NCBI GenBank assembly: GCA_003999685.1
Contig: CP021229.1
Location: 1,364,001 to 1,428,000, forward strand
From: Taiwanofungus camphoratus
Lineage: Eukaryota > Basidiomycota > Agaricomycetes > Polyporales > Taiwanofungaceae
Direction of reading: 5' to 3'
Length of the DNA stretch: 64,000 nucleotides
The notes below the pieces were generated by a model. The model was not told where the DNA came from. It made no database searches and saw only the letters and a program-made list of their open reading frames with translations. Both the position numbers and the translations under genes were made by a program. This document shows, in pieces, positions 46,638-58,336 of this stretch (positions are counted from its first letter, which is position 1; each line of letters starts with the position of its first letter).

Positions 46638-49600
46638 ATGTCTGCGCAGACGAGCGCCAATAATAACCCCCAAGTCGTCTCATTTGAGGCCGGCGTCCAA
46701 CGTGCTCGACTTGCGTTGACCCCCCCACCGGTGCACACAACCATGTCGACACCGCCACCACCGCTGTCGAGCAGCAGCAGCAGCTCTTCAACGAGCTCAC
46801 CGTCTCCTACGATTGACCAAACACAGCTAAAGAGCGACTGTACAGATCCCCTCGACTTCCTGCTCCAGAGTTTGCCGCAAAATGTCACCGACTCGGGGAA
46901 CAGCCCGGATTGGTCCCAGCTTTCTGCGTGGACGCGGACAGAGCCCAAGTTGACCGACTTTTCGACCGACTTTGACTTGTCGCTGCCCATGGACTTTGAC
47001 TTTGACCCCACGATGGCCGTCGACCCCAGCGCGCTCCACTTTAACTCCCTTTTCGACCTGTCTGGCAGCAGCAGCGGCGGGGGGCTGCAGCTTCCTGTAG
47101 ACAACTCATTCCTGATGTCCACCGAACCGGTTCACGGTCTACTGCAGGTGATGCCCGAGGAGTCATCGTCGAGTTGTTGGCCTGCGCATGGCCGGCGATT
47201 GAGCATGTCGTCCTCGTCATCGTCTTCAGGGGCTTCACTGTCGCCGTTTCTGGAACACAGTTCTGTGAGCAGCTCGCCGCCAAGCGACAGCGGGTTGAGT
47301 AGCAGCGACCCGGCTCAGGAACTGGCGCACCGGGTGCGGCAAATGGCCGGGGTGACGCTTGCGGTGCCCGTCAGCGCGCAGATCCAGCAGATGGCTGCAG
47401 CAGGTGAGCGCTAGGCGGCGTCATACAATTAGTCAACGCCGTGCGTATGCTGATGTTCTTCCTCTTTGGAAGGCGGGCAGTCGAAACTGCCGATTCCACG
47501 GCTTACCCGGCCCAGCGTACCACCTGCATCAAGCAAGCATGGAAGCGCAAAGGCGTCGCCGGTAACGGAGTCATCGCCTTCTTCCTCCGTGTCGTCTTCG
47601 AATACCGAGTCGCCTGGGACGGAGGTCGCTACCCCGCCGCCACCACCGGTCACGTCGGTGATCGGGCGTCCGAAAACGAGCCACACGACGATCGAGCGGA
47701 GGTACCGGACGAACCTGAACGCGCGGATCACAGGCCTTAAGCAGGCGGTGCCGGCGCTGCGGGTGCTGGAGGCGAAGAACAATGGGGGGCATAACCCGTA
47801 CAATGACGTCGTGGACGTGAGGGGTTTTGTGGACGGAGTGAGGGCGGCGCGGAAGATGAGCAAGGCGAACATTCTGGGCAAGGCTGCCGAGTATATCAAG
47901 TAGGTTCATTCAAATGGGGGCCAAAGATGATGATGCTAGTTTAACTGACTTGTGTGTGTGCAGAGTTCTGAAGAAGCGCGAGGGGCGGTTGAAACGGGAG
48001 CAGGACGGGCTCAAGTCGCTGATCGGCGGGCTTGTGGGCGGGCCGGCACTGCTGAAGGAATGGGAACGCGAATGGCGGGAGCGGTTCGGCGGGGAAGAGA
48101 AGGATGAGATCGAGGAGGAGAGGACAGGGGCGGCGAGCGACGATGAGGATGGTGATGGAGAGGAGAGCGATGGCGATGACGAGGAAGGCCGCGCTCATAA
48201 GAAGGCCAAGGTCGCGAAGGCACCGAAGAAAGACAAACCCCCGAGGTCTGCTCCTCAGCCTGTTCCCTCCATGCCTGCGGTGGCTGGAGCAGTTCCGGAA
48301 AAGCGCAAGCGCGGCAGACCACGCAAGATCCCGCTACCCCCTGCCCCGGTGCCACCGTCCTTAGCGGCGCCTTCGCCGCTTGCCACTGCCCCCGTGGCCA
48401 CCAACACGCCGCCGATCTTCCCGACAGACGTGCCTATGCAGGAGCAGGCTACGCAACTTCAGGCAGAGAATACTATGCAGGCACAACCTGCACAGCAGTA
48501 TCTCCTGGCGGCATTCGCATTCTTCTCTGTGTTCAACTCCCCGCTCGCTTCCTCTTCCCGCGCCCATGCGCCCACTGAAACCCACACGCACCACACGCAC
48601 CACGGCGCTGTGCTGACGGCCCACCCGCCCACGCAGTCGTACGTCCCAACGCCGTCAGACGGCGGGCTGAGTTCGTACGGCTGGCATGAAACCGTGCAGG
48701 CCATGCACTTACTAGTGTCGACGCTCGTTTTCTTCTACGTGCTTTTACCCTGGCTCTCTGGCGCGCTGCGGCACATGAGAGTCACTTCAAAGCTCTCGTC
48801 GTACCTATCAGGCGCCCGATCGCGCATCGAGGCTTCGTGCACTGCGGCGGATGTCCCGAACCCGGAGACGATCGTCCGTACCGTCAAATCGCGCGAGAGG
48901 TACCGCGCTGCTTTGATGGACACGCTGTTGGATGCACTTGCGCCTGCAAGGCGTGGTTCGACAGATGAGGCGGCGCGACTACGTGCAGCGCTTGGAGTGT
49001 CTACTGGGCTCGTGGGGCTGATGCAAGGGGTCATCAAGGCAGGCAGGGTTGATCGCGGTATTGAGTCAAACCAACTGGAGCAAAGAGCGTGGGTGAGGTT
49101 GGGCGAGCTTGTTGCTTTTGACGGTTAGTCATCTAGCGTTCACTTTCCATCGTCGTTGATCTCATTTTTTCGTACCGTACAGGCAAAGTGGGTAAAGCGA
49201 CACGCATGCAGACCTACTGGTGTATGTCCTGGCACATCTCGACTTTCGCAGCGTCTACGACAGACCTTTCGACGCTCGCACTCATCATGCGACCCGTGTC
49301 CAGCTCGAAGGCCGCTGCTCTTTGGGAAAGTGCGGGCAAGCGTGAATTCCTTCGCCCTCACGCGAAAATTGTGCTGGACAACATGAGCGTGGAACTGGCT
49401 GCCGATTGGCTTGCCAAGTGGCAGAGCTGGCACGAAGGCGAGCGCAAGACGCGTTGCGCCGCGTGCGAGAAACGTACGCCGCTCGGTGTCCTCGCTGCGA
49501 TACTCATCCGCGAGCGGCTGCGCAAGCACGCTGCGGCGCTGTTCGTTCGTACGGTTGTACGTAACGCAAGCGAGTGCCCTGTGAGCGATTGCGACGACGA

Positions 49601-50141
49601 CTGCTATGTGTATGATGCAGAGAAGGACCTGAAGGAGGAGGAAGAACGCAGGGAGACCATCGAGGCGGGCAAGTCGATTGGCGGGCGCACTGCGGAACTC
49701 GCGATGCTGCTGGAACGCATCTGGGATACGGGCTTTTGCACACACGAGGACGTGCTCCCTGTGCCGCGTCGTGTCGGCGGCTGCAGCCGGGACCAGGACG
49801 CGGACTGTGAGGATGCACAGGATCTCGCCAGCACAGACGAGGCAGAGATTCGTGCGCTGCTCAGTGCGACGATCATATACCGTCGCATCTTCCCATCGTC
49901 GTTTCCCGCGTGCAGCACATCAATGTCGTTCATCCTGTCGCCGCCGCCGTCACCGTCACAGCGGAATGCGGCGCTACACACGGCGCTAAGGACGGCGCTC
50001 AGCTCGCCTGCATTCGACTACGCTAGCGGAGGACGTCTTGAGGATGAAGAGTTGTCCGGGGCACTGGAAGAATCAAGGGATAGGGTCAATGATATGTTGG
50101 TTGAGCTCGAGAGGTCGTGCCGGAGGGTGGGCAGGTACTAA
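46638..50141 (+). CDS. SRE1: SREBP/Sre1 transcription factor, membrane-anchored bHLH
   Basis: Exons: 46638-47403, 47473-47899, 47964-49123 and 49183-50141; 1,103 residues. In other fungi Sre1 is released from ER membranes by proteolysis when sterols or oxygen are low. The N-terminus is Ser/Asp-rich and acidic, as in activation domains. The bHLH starts at about residue 326 (SHTTIERRYRTNLNARITGL) and carries the SREBP-specific Tyr (residue 333) where other bHLH factors have Arg. Its loop is enlarged by some 25 residues (KNNGGHNPYNDVVDVRGFVD) before KMSKANILGKAAEYIKVLKK. An AT-hook-like stretch follows (EKRKRGRPRKIP). Two membrane helices come at about 576-593 (YLLAAFAFFSVFNSPL) and 646-666 (LLVSTLVFFYVLLPWLSGAL), separated by a short His/Thr-rich loop, so both ends face the cytosol. 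The roughly 440-residue C-terminus corresponds to the regulatory domain. Confidence 0.93.
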
Positions 50142-50949
50142 GCTAGGTCATCGTTTTGTTCACGGGCTCTGTAAGATACGTTCAGCGTGCGTTGTCGCGT
50201 AGATTGCGCTTTTTTATATTTATGATCTTGATTATCTTGCCTACTTCGACCGTCTCACAACCTCTACCCTAGATTCTGCCTTGTTGGTTATTGTTTCTCA
50301 TACGTAGGATCATATGCTTGGAGGATGCTCGGATTAGTACGTGTATCACTTCGATGCCTCGCTGCTCAATGAAGAAAGTTTTCCAAAGTTTGAAACGGAT
50401 GGTCGATGAAAAGTAAACACAGTACCGGTGAAGGGTCCAAACGTTCAAGCCCAAGACTGGCTCGAGCAACTTGTGTGCATGTAGTTAGGATCACTCGTCG
50501 AAGGACCCACGCCTACCTGCCAGCCGCATTACAGCACCCTGAGAGCATCCAAGAGCGCACTCACACTAGCAGTCTTGTGTTCCGGATTCATGCTGATGGT
50601 ACTGAACTCGGATCCCCTACGCTTTACGTGTGGGATCAAGATAGGAGAGGGTACGTTGGAGGTAAAAAGGCACTGATTAATTAGCATTGATTGAAGTCTC
50701 ACTAATATGACATTTTCGAAAAGAAACGCCAGATGAACATTACCTGGTTTGTTTGGTGTTCAATAGAGCACAGAGGACAGCCATAGCTTGTCCACGTGAA
50801 AATGAACCCAAGAGGAAAGTTCAAACTTCGCCAAAATGACAAAAGGTACATGTTATGAGCTTGACTTACGTTCGATCGAGAATCAACACTCGTTACACCT
50901 ACAATAGAGTTACGAAAATGAAAAAAGAACCCGTTGCTATATCTGGAAG
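50142..50949. other. Intergenic, convergent
   Basis: Lies between the ends of SRE1 and the desaturase gene and holds both 3' UTRs. No coding or repeat structure seen. Confidence 0.5.
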
Positions 50950-52413
50950 CTATTCCTTTAAGCCCTCCGAGTCTGAGCTCTCTTGTTTTGTCTCCTGACT
51001 CGCAGAGGAATGTATAGAAGCAGCCCTTCCCTTGGCCGGCCGCTTCACACGGGCGAAGATGCCAACTTCGGGGTCACGTATGAAGTTCAGGATCACCATA
51101 GGCCAAGAAGGGTGGGACGGGATGGTGTCGTAAAACTCTGGGGCGAGCGCGCGAAGGGCAGGAAGCTTCGTCCATGCCACTGAAGGGAAGTCATGATGCT
51201 CGTTGTGATACCCGACCTGGGTTTCCCACAACTTTGTTCAAACGTCTGAAATGTCCAATATGTTTAGACTCACATTGTATGCGAGGATGTTGAGCGGCCC
51301 GTAGTACGAATACGTTTCTTGATCCAAGCCGTCCCAGACATAGTGCTCTGCAATGAAGTGGCCGGCACACGGGTGCAAACTGCCCGCGAAGAAGCTCGAT
51401 GCAAGGAGGTAGATGAAGGACCGAACGCCCCAACTCTTGATGAGCACATAGTCGAATACAAACTGGACTATAAGATTGATGAAGTGCCAGCGTGTGAGCC
51501 TCTGCGAGCGTACGAACCCGGGCCGGAGGGCATAGAACAATATCTGGAACGTACTAAGAGGACCTAATCAGCCCATAATTCACACTAAGGTGTGAGCAAC
51601 CTACGCGAAGAAGACTTTTCCAAGAACGTTATTGAGACAAATCAGCTCTAGGCGAGTAGGAAGGTCAACATCTATGCCATCTTCTCCGATATATTTATGG
51701 TGCTCAAGGTGGTATCTCTGTGGACAGATTCGTTTAAGTGACTGCCTCCCCATTCTAAGCGTGCGAAGAGTACCTTGAACATCGCAGAATAAGGGATACC
51801 GATCGGAAGATTGGCAAACACCGCCAACGCTTTATTGGCATCAATACCTTTAAACGCTAAATTGTGTGTGATCTCATGGATTGCAAGGAACAGGTTGTGG
51901 TTCGCGGTTGCCCCAATCACGTATACACACACAAGAAAGAGTAGTGACATTGGGTTTGTATGGCGAAGCAAGTACGCCATGACCAATTGCAGAGAGACTA
52001 CACCTAGCACAACATACTTGGTGAGAGGTTCATAGCCCATAAGTTTTGTCACCTTCGCAAACGCGAAATGAATTGTCAGCTACTGCGGTTGTGTAAATGT
52101 CGGGAGAAAGCGGGTAAGTACCTCGGGGTGAGCCTTCATGATGGCCATTCGCCTACTGCGATGAGGTTCTTCGGTCATAATCCACAGAAAATCTGATGGA
52201 TCCTGGGGAGGCGCAACGTGATGTACGCCATCGTCTTTGGACGTCGGTGATATTACTACTGTCCTCCTGGGAGATCTGCCCTCGGAAAGGGACTCGGCGC
52301 CACCGAAGTAGCTAAAGTCTACCATATGGGGTGTTAGAAGTTACAAGACTGGGACACTGATAAGATAACGAACCGAGCTTGGGCCCTGCCTCTGCAGGCT
52401 TCGTGTCAGACAT
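50950..52413 (-). CDS. DES1: Sphingolipid delta-4 desaturase (DES/DEGS family)
   Basis: This ER membrane di-iron enzyme introduces the 4,5 double bond into dihydroceramide. Proposed start ATG at 52413: exon 1 (52413-52374) [13 protein letters not shown] is spliced to [14 protein letters not shown] at 52318. Without that weak GTTCGT donor, the in-frame ATG at 52325 (MVDFSYFGG) is the alternative. The N-terminal lipid-desaturase signature is [20 protein letters not shown]. Membrane segments include [16 protein letters not shown] and [15 protein letters not shown]. All three histidine boxes are present: [20 protein letters not shown] and [12 protein letters not shown]. Also present: [12 protein letters not shown] and [14 protein letters not shown]. 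The end is Ser/Glu-rich (SSDSEGLKE), with TAG at 50952-50950. At least five short introns interrupt it. Fungal copies supply the sphingoid base used for glucosylceramide. Confidence 0.94.
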
Positions 52414-52878
52414 AAAGCTCTCTCGATCACTGCTGGCAACGCGAGTGTGTCAAACTATTGACGGTTGTTGCCTAATACCTTCTGTTTTCAATAACACCAA
52501 ACAACGCGATCGCCTTGATCTACTACTACCCGGCTTGATCCTTGTAAGGCATTCTGATCATATACAGACGACTCCACTCCTACTATAAGTACCCATCGGA
52601 GTGTAATAGAAACCCACTTGGTTCAAGCAAGTCAGGGATTGCAGTGTCAGGTAACTTGTAGTGCCACGCTGAGCTCCGAAATTTTGCTGCAGCACGTATC
52701 TAGCATTCATCTACATCAAGGTGGGCTATATCTGCTCTTACTTGTAGGAAATTTGGAAAGGAAGAAGCAGAAATCAGGTTGCATCAGATTTGCAGTTACT
52801 AGTTGGTTTTCTTGACCACGAAGAGTGTACACGGGTGGTACGCCCTTCGGGCTCATCGATCTCTCTAGTGTGCGCCGG
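52414..52878. promoter_or_regulatory. Divergent promoter region, desaturase and SUZ12-like gene
   Basis: The two start codons diverge across 465 bp. No sterol-type element or TATA box was evident to me. Confidence 0.45.
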
Positions 52879-55359
52879 ATGGCTCCCCCATTCGCACAAA
52901 ATGGCCCTGACTCAAGTAGACGGAGTCAAAGTTTGTCCTCATCTCAGGCCGGACAGAGCGGCCCACTATCCAGCACAGCGAGAAAGTCAGGAAGACCTCA
53001 GGCTCCTGAGCGGGGGATCTCATTTGCAGAGCAGAGTTTCATGGGTAATAATCCCTCTTCAGAAGGCCCATCACAACCCGGAAGAGGGCGACCTTCCCTA
53101 GTCCAGCAAAGAGATCATCAGTCAAGACTGTTTGTAACGAAAACCGCTCCTCATGCTGCAAACCGGAGAAGGCCACCGCCGGTAGCACGCGCAGAACACC
53201 ATCCGCTTGCAGGCCCTCGTGTTCCCGCACGAAAAATCTCAACACCGAACAGGGCTGCAGAGTCATCCTTTTCTTTTGTCGCGCCACTGCAGTCGCACTT
53301 CGACCGCCCCACAAAGTCTTCGCCTGTCCCGCCGCCATGGATGGCGCATTGGATGCAGACCCCACGAGGTGTGCGGAAACGCGGCGAGAATGACATCGGT
53401 GGCCGGTCAGCCCCACGCATGATGGTCACGGGCATGTCTTCACAACAACGTAGTAAAGCTGCAGGACCAAGGCCTTTACAAGCACATCGTAATAGATACC
53501 GAGAAGATACACCCACTCGGGGCGGCTTCGTTGTTGAACCAGGGCTTATCCTGCGCAAACTGCACGAGAATGATGACGAAGGCATCGTGAATACACAGAG
53601 TGGGGCTCCGTAAGCCTTTCAACATTTCCGTACTATCTACGCCCTTAAGTGTGACAATGAACAGGCGCCTTGCCAAAGGCGCGCGCAAGATTGCATACCC
53701 CCCAATCCTTGGAACAAAAAGTGCACGGAATTTTGACGGCCAAACTGCCACAAAACGCGCAGGACTCGCAACAAAGGCTGCACGAAAATCCCAAATTGAG
53801 GATGCTGACTCCGATGCCATCGAGGTGCCTGACACAAGTTCCAGCGAGGCAGACACAGATGAGGAAGAGGAGGACGTTGAGCAGCTCATGGCAGCACTAG
53901 ATTCTCTCACAATAAAGACGGTGCGTCTGAAAGAGTATCGACAGCTTCCTTTTCTTTTGCGGAACCTTCGGCGCGGGTTCAGACATCGATGTCAGCTGGC
54001 GGGTGTGACGACTGGACCAAAACAGCTGCCTTCCGCCCCAGTGAGCATTCTGTACAGATATTGCCTGGATGATGATGAGCTCGTTGAGCTGGACGCAAAC
54101 GGGCGAGAGATACATCAATACGCGGAACGGATGGGTAGCACACGTGAATGGGAATGTCCTTTATGCCCGCTCCATGGACAGTTCAATACTCGAGAGATGC
54201 TGCAATTCCATCTACGACGTGACCATCAAGAAGTCAAGGTAATATGGACGAGGCCCGAGGATCATGGTGTAGGTACACTAAAGACCCTCTATCACAATTT
54301 AATTTGACAAGTGCATCATAAAGGGGCAAGCTTGGCATTTAGAACTTACAATTCCAGATGTCGAGCTTGAGCCTGAGTCAGACGATGATGAAGATGAAGA
54401 AGAAGAAGAGGAGGAGGAGCAGGGAGCACCTCCAAGGTATTTCAAGAACATTTTTCACATATAAGCGACTCAATTTTCGTGGACAATCATGGCAGGACAG
54501 AGGCAGAGTCCGTGGCTCAGGGACAGGCCCGTACACCGAGTCCTGTAGTACCACTAGCTACTCCAGAGCCGCTTGTAGCCCCCTCACCGTCATCTTCTAT
54601 TATCCCCAAGAAGTTCAGAGCCTATTCTCCTACACCGTCCACTACCACTTATGCAGACACACGCTCCCGTTCTGTCACTCTGCAAACCGCGAAAACAGCC
54701 TCTTCCCGTGGTTCTCTGCCATCTCGCTATCCCACCCCGCCGCCTCAATCGGACCCACTTGGACCGTCGGCTCAGTATCCATATCTCCCGGAAACACCTA
54801 TAGACGGGGAAATATACTATTCATGTCGGCCCGGTGGCCCCAAAATATATGATCTGCTGAACACATTGCCTCTAGAACCGTTCGGAGTCTTGTCGTGGCA
54901 GATCGTAGATCGAGAAGAGGAACTTTTCGAAATGGACGACGTGCGAGATGAGGACAAAGTCATATTGGCCTTGTGGAACAGGTGGATCATGCTGAACCGG
55001 TAAGCCTTGCCTTCGTCTGTTGACATTTACTCAGACCTGGACATTGTGATAACATCTATAAAATAGCCGGGCCTTTATTTTTGAGGGCTACTGCAAAGGA
55101 CTCATTGATTTTATTGACCAATACTGGCTCATGATTCATCGCGCCGCGGGATGGAGCGCTTTAAGAGCTTTCCTTTTGGTATGTCTAGCTTTGACGATAA
55201 TATCTAAATGGTATTGACTACTGACATCATGACCAGATGCTCGTAGCGAACCGATTCCTTGATGTCTCTGAAGTTGTGCAGATATTGAAGCACTATGAAA
55301 CTCACACCGGTATGGATTACTGGTACAAGGACGACAGTGAGCTTTCAGAGGTCAGTTGA
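52879..55359 (+). CDS. SUZ12-like VEFS-box and C2H2 zinc-finger protein (likely PRC2 subunit)
   Basis: Six exons; the first in-frame ATG is 52879 (MAPPFAQNGPDSSRRSQ). Exon 1 ends 53609, exon 2 starts 53650, and further exons are joined at about 54271, 54437-54495, 55001 and 55178. The N-terminal 250 residues are disordered. A folded middle contains LPFLLRNLRRGFRHRCQLAG and SILYRYCLDDDELVEL. A single C2H2 finger follows: WECPLCPLHGQF, MLQFHLRRDHQEV, then WHLELTIPDVELEPE, the order seen in SUZ12/VEF proteins. An acidic run and a Ser/Pro linker lead to the C-terminal VEFS-type box: FEMDDVRDEDKVILALWNRW, FIFEGYCKGLIDFIDQYWLM and FLDVSEVVQILKHYE. In animals and plants this box contacts the EZH2 methyltransferase. 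The stop is TGA at 55357-55359. Function is inferred from domain order; sequence divergence is high. Confidence 0.7.
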
Positions 55360-55579
55360 CGAAATTATCAGCAATATGAAGGTGCGAGTCTCCTTGCATG
55401 TCATATTTCCTAAGGTAGAGCATAAAGCATACATTGCTGCGCTGCCGAGATTACAAGACGAGTAAAAAGCTGGGAGGAAGATAGTATACAGGACGAAGCA
55501 ACGTGTATTGGATACCATTCTTCACTCGTCGACTAGAAGTACACTGGTGATACATTTGATCCTTGTTCTCTGTGCTCCA

Positions 55580-56790
55580 TCAGTCAACAAGGCAGACAAC
55601 TTTGCCTGAGGCAGAATTTGCCTCCATGTATTCGTGCGCCTTGCCTGTTTCTTCCATCTTAAACACCTTGTCCAACCCGAGACTCAATTCACCATGCGAC
55701 ACAGCATCAACGATCCACTGCAGCGGTGCTTTAGAAATGTCAAGCTCGTGGGAGCTATATATTGTCAGATGCTAGAGGCAAAGAAACAGATACACTGATA
55801 ATCCAGACTAAGGATGATACCTGGACGTGAAGACTGACCTTGGATGGACTGAGTGCCCCCATAGGGTCGAAATCTTTAATCGTCCATTCACCAGAGACAC
55901 AGCCTATCATCGAAGTCACACCGGTCGGTGCCAACGCCTTGCACGAATCCGTCAAGGTCGTCCCGCCAACAAGCTCGACGCACTTCGTGGCGCCGCGACC
56001 GCCGGTGATCTTGAGTACCTCACCACTGATACTATTGTCTGTGTCGATCAGGACGACGTCCGCACCCGCGGACTTGACCGCAGGCGCCTTCTCCTCCTTG
56101 CGCGTGGTGGAGATGACGGAGGCGTGCGTGTCGGATCCGAACAGCGAGGACTTGGCGAGGGCGGCGCAGGCGAGCCCAACGCTCGTAGTTCCCCCGCGGA
56201 TGAGCAAAGTGTCTTCAGGCCTGAGGTGAAGAGAGTCGCTAAGGGTGCCCCAGGCTATGTAGGATGTCATTCTAGTTGCAATGGGAGAGAAGGTACATGT
56301 GCACACCAGTCAAAAAGGTCTCGGGTATAGCTGCGAACTCAGCCCAGCCCATCTTCTCTGGGAGCTTGATCGGAGGCGAAACGGACGCCTGTGGAATCAA
56401 AGCATACTCAGCATACCCGCCTAGGTTGTAACAATTGTCAACAAACAGCTCAATCATGCAGCAGGCGGATCGTAACGTACCATCATACTGACGTCCCATT
56501 CCGCCCATGATAGCAGCAACTGCATCGCCCTCCTTCCAGAGTGATGCGCCCCCCGCATCTTTGACAAGGCCAACACACTCGATACCCAAGACTCGAGGGA
56601 ACTGGATTCCGGGTGAATGACCCTGACGAGTGAATAGCTCGGAGCGATTCAGCCCATACGCCTTCACACGGATGAGTACATGGCCGGCCTTTGGTGTCGG
56701 CGTCGGGTGGTTTGTCGTGTAGACAAGCTCAGAAGGAGAAATTGGTGCGCGGGGACAGACTACAGCTCTCATTGTTCTTGCAAGTGACAT
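55580..56790 (-). CDS. Zinc-independent quinone-oxidoreductase-like dehydrogenase (MDR superfamily)
   Basis: Start ATG at 56790 (MSLARTMRAVVCPRAPIS); a second Met is six codons in (MRAVVCP). The GroES-like N-domain reads GHVLIRVKAYGLNRSELFTR, QGHSPGIQFPRVLGIECVGL and WKEGDAVAAI. The catalytic-zinc Cys and His of true alcohol dehydrogenases are absent, as in quinone oxidoreductases. The Rossmann half has AWGTLSDSLHLRPEDTLLIR, GGTTSVGLACAALAKS (NADPH-binding turn), then SAGADVVLIDTD and GATKCVELVGGTTL. The end reads WIVDAVSHGELSLGLDKVFK, MEETGKAHEYMEANSASGKV, VCLVD, with TGA at 55582-55580. This is the complete MDR layout with some short introns. The substrate cannot be told from sequence. Its 3' end faces that of the SUZ12-like gene across 220 bp. 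Confidence 0.9.
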
Positions 56791-57315
56791 GTATAACTAC
56801 CGGTGCCTCTACTAGATAATTATAAAGCCTGGCTTAATGTCGTAATGGCGTTAGAGCAATGTGGCGGCCGGAAGAAATCTGGTGCTGAGTGACCCACTTG
56901 TATACCGCTGCAGAATTTTCTGGACCGTCCCATGATGCAGACTGAGGAGTGCCAAGTGCAGGAATATTGTCATAGTTTACCTCGTTGAAGACTTGGAGTG
57001 GGTAGCATTAGGTAGCTGGAGGATCTAAGAGCCTGGCAAGGATCAGCATCATGACATGCCTGAAATGCTTCAACTCAGATGAACGCAATTCGCAACGAAT
57101 TGTTCATTTTGCTCTGGACCGTCATATAATACAACATCATTCATTCTGTAGAATGAGATGCTCTGCATCTTCCATCGTTCAAGTTCTGCGCTACAATGTA
57201 ACATACCCTACACATGTCGATGCGGCCAAAGCGCTGCTCGATGGAATGCGTGAATGGGAATTGGTGCAGATTGCGTCGTGGAAAAATAACGTGCTATGAC
57301 TGTACATATAAGAGC
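56791..57315. other. Intergenic between the oxidoreductase and eS26
   Basis: Holds the promoter of the oxidoreductase and the 3' UTR of eS26. Nothing else identifiable. Confidence 0.5.
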
Positions 57316-57970
57316 CTATGCTCCTCGCGCAGCTGCTGCCTTGGCATCCTCAGCCGCAGCGACAGCAGGGTTGACCTTTTTGCCATCCTTCCACCGGACA
57401 CGGGGAGGGGGCGCACGGTTGCGACGACCCTCGCGCGAACGGACACGGACGACTATAAGGACATCAATAAACAAAAACATCTTACAGCGTCCGGTCCTAT
57501 CTGACTCACCATGAGAGTGGATTGCGCACGACACGCAGTATGCAATTTTGACGTACAGCTTGGGAATAACGTACTCTGATACACGGCACCGAATGTTTAA
57601 GCCATTGGCATTCCATTATGGATACATAAGACGCACCAGGGTACACGCTCGCCTCACTGATATCCCGCACTGCGGCGCTCTCGACCATGTTTCGTACAGT
57701 AAAACGCTTAATCGCCTTGTCCTTGCCAACGCATCGCGAGCAGTTGGAACAACGAACGAAGCTGACGTGGCCGCGGCCCTTCTTGTTGCGGCCGTTATTT
57801 CTTCTCTTCTTTGTCTGCACGACACGGAACAATCAGCATGTCTGCACTGTGATGGAAGTCATCCGCGACTTGATATTGCCATCCATCTCGTGTTGCCGCG
57901 AGTTTTGGCAATTCCGACGCCCAAGGTGTCTGGAGACAAGTCAAATGGATCAGGACAATAGACTTACCAT
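57316..57970 (-). CDS. RPS26: 40S ribosomal protein eS26
   Basis: Four exons: 57970-57968, 57814-57637, 57575-57510 and 57452-57316, giving 127 residues. The ATG occupies an exon by itself: it is followed at once by GTAAGT, and a 153-nt intron (57815-57967), long for this genome, separates it from [15 protein letters not shown]. The zinc-binding Cys lie at 23, 26, 74 and 77 (VRCSNCSRC and [12 protein letters not shown]). The remainder is typical: [49 protein letters not shown] and an Ala-rich end. eS26 contacts mRNA near the exit channel of the small subunit. Apart from the ATG, no in-frame Met occurs before the conserved start, which makes the split ATG firm. Confidence 0.97.
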
Positions 57971-58336
57971 GTTGAATCGGGTGTCTTGACGGAAAGTTTG
58001 GTGGACTGCGACCCGACCTTCAATGCTGGAGAGTTTGCCTGCCCAGTGCAGGATCTGCGCGCCAGATGCCTGCCCTAAGCACTTTGTCACGTGCCGGTGG
58101 CTGAAAATCTGGAGACAATAGCTTCACGACTCATCAAAGCTTCACTACAACGGGGACGCTCCTTTGTTGTGGTGTTCATATAGACGACGATGTCCTTTGA
58201 GCTTCATGGTAGACAACCCTTGCAATTCTGTACTCGACGAGGTGGACATTCCTGTGGAGCCTGGCGCTCTGACGACTAGCACTTCGTATCTTCACACTTG
58301 CCGCACAATATATTACCGTATTCTGGACTTCGTATA
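57971..58336. promoter_or_regulatory. Divergent promoter region, eS26 and the CBM19-like gene
   Basis: Two start codons diverge over 366 bp. No motif was clear enough to name. Confidence 0.45.

Noticed and set aside
47041-49745. Several long antisense frames within SRE1
   Set aside because: They are shadows of a GC-rich coding gene; the sense strand has the bHLH, membrane helices and consistent splice sites.
44257-50340. 13-base match ATGCTCGGATTAG within the SYLF long intron and downstream of SRE1
   Set aside because: Flanks do not align beyond a few bases, so it does not support a repeat family.
57815-57967. Possible C/D-box snoRNA in the eS26 first intron
   Set aside because: A GATGA and CTGA occur, but the spacing between them is too short and there is no closing stem, so I do not call one.
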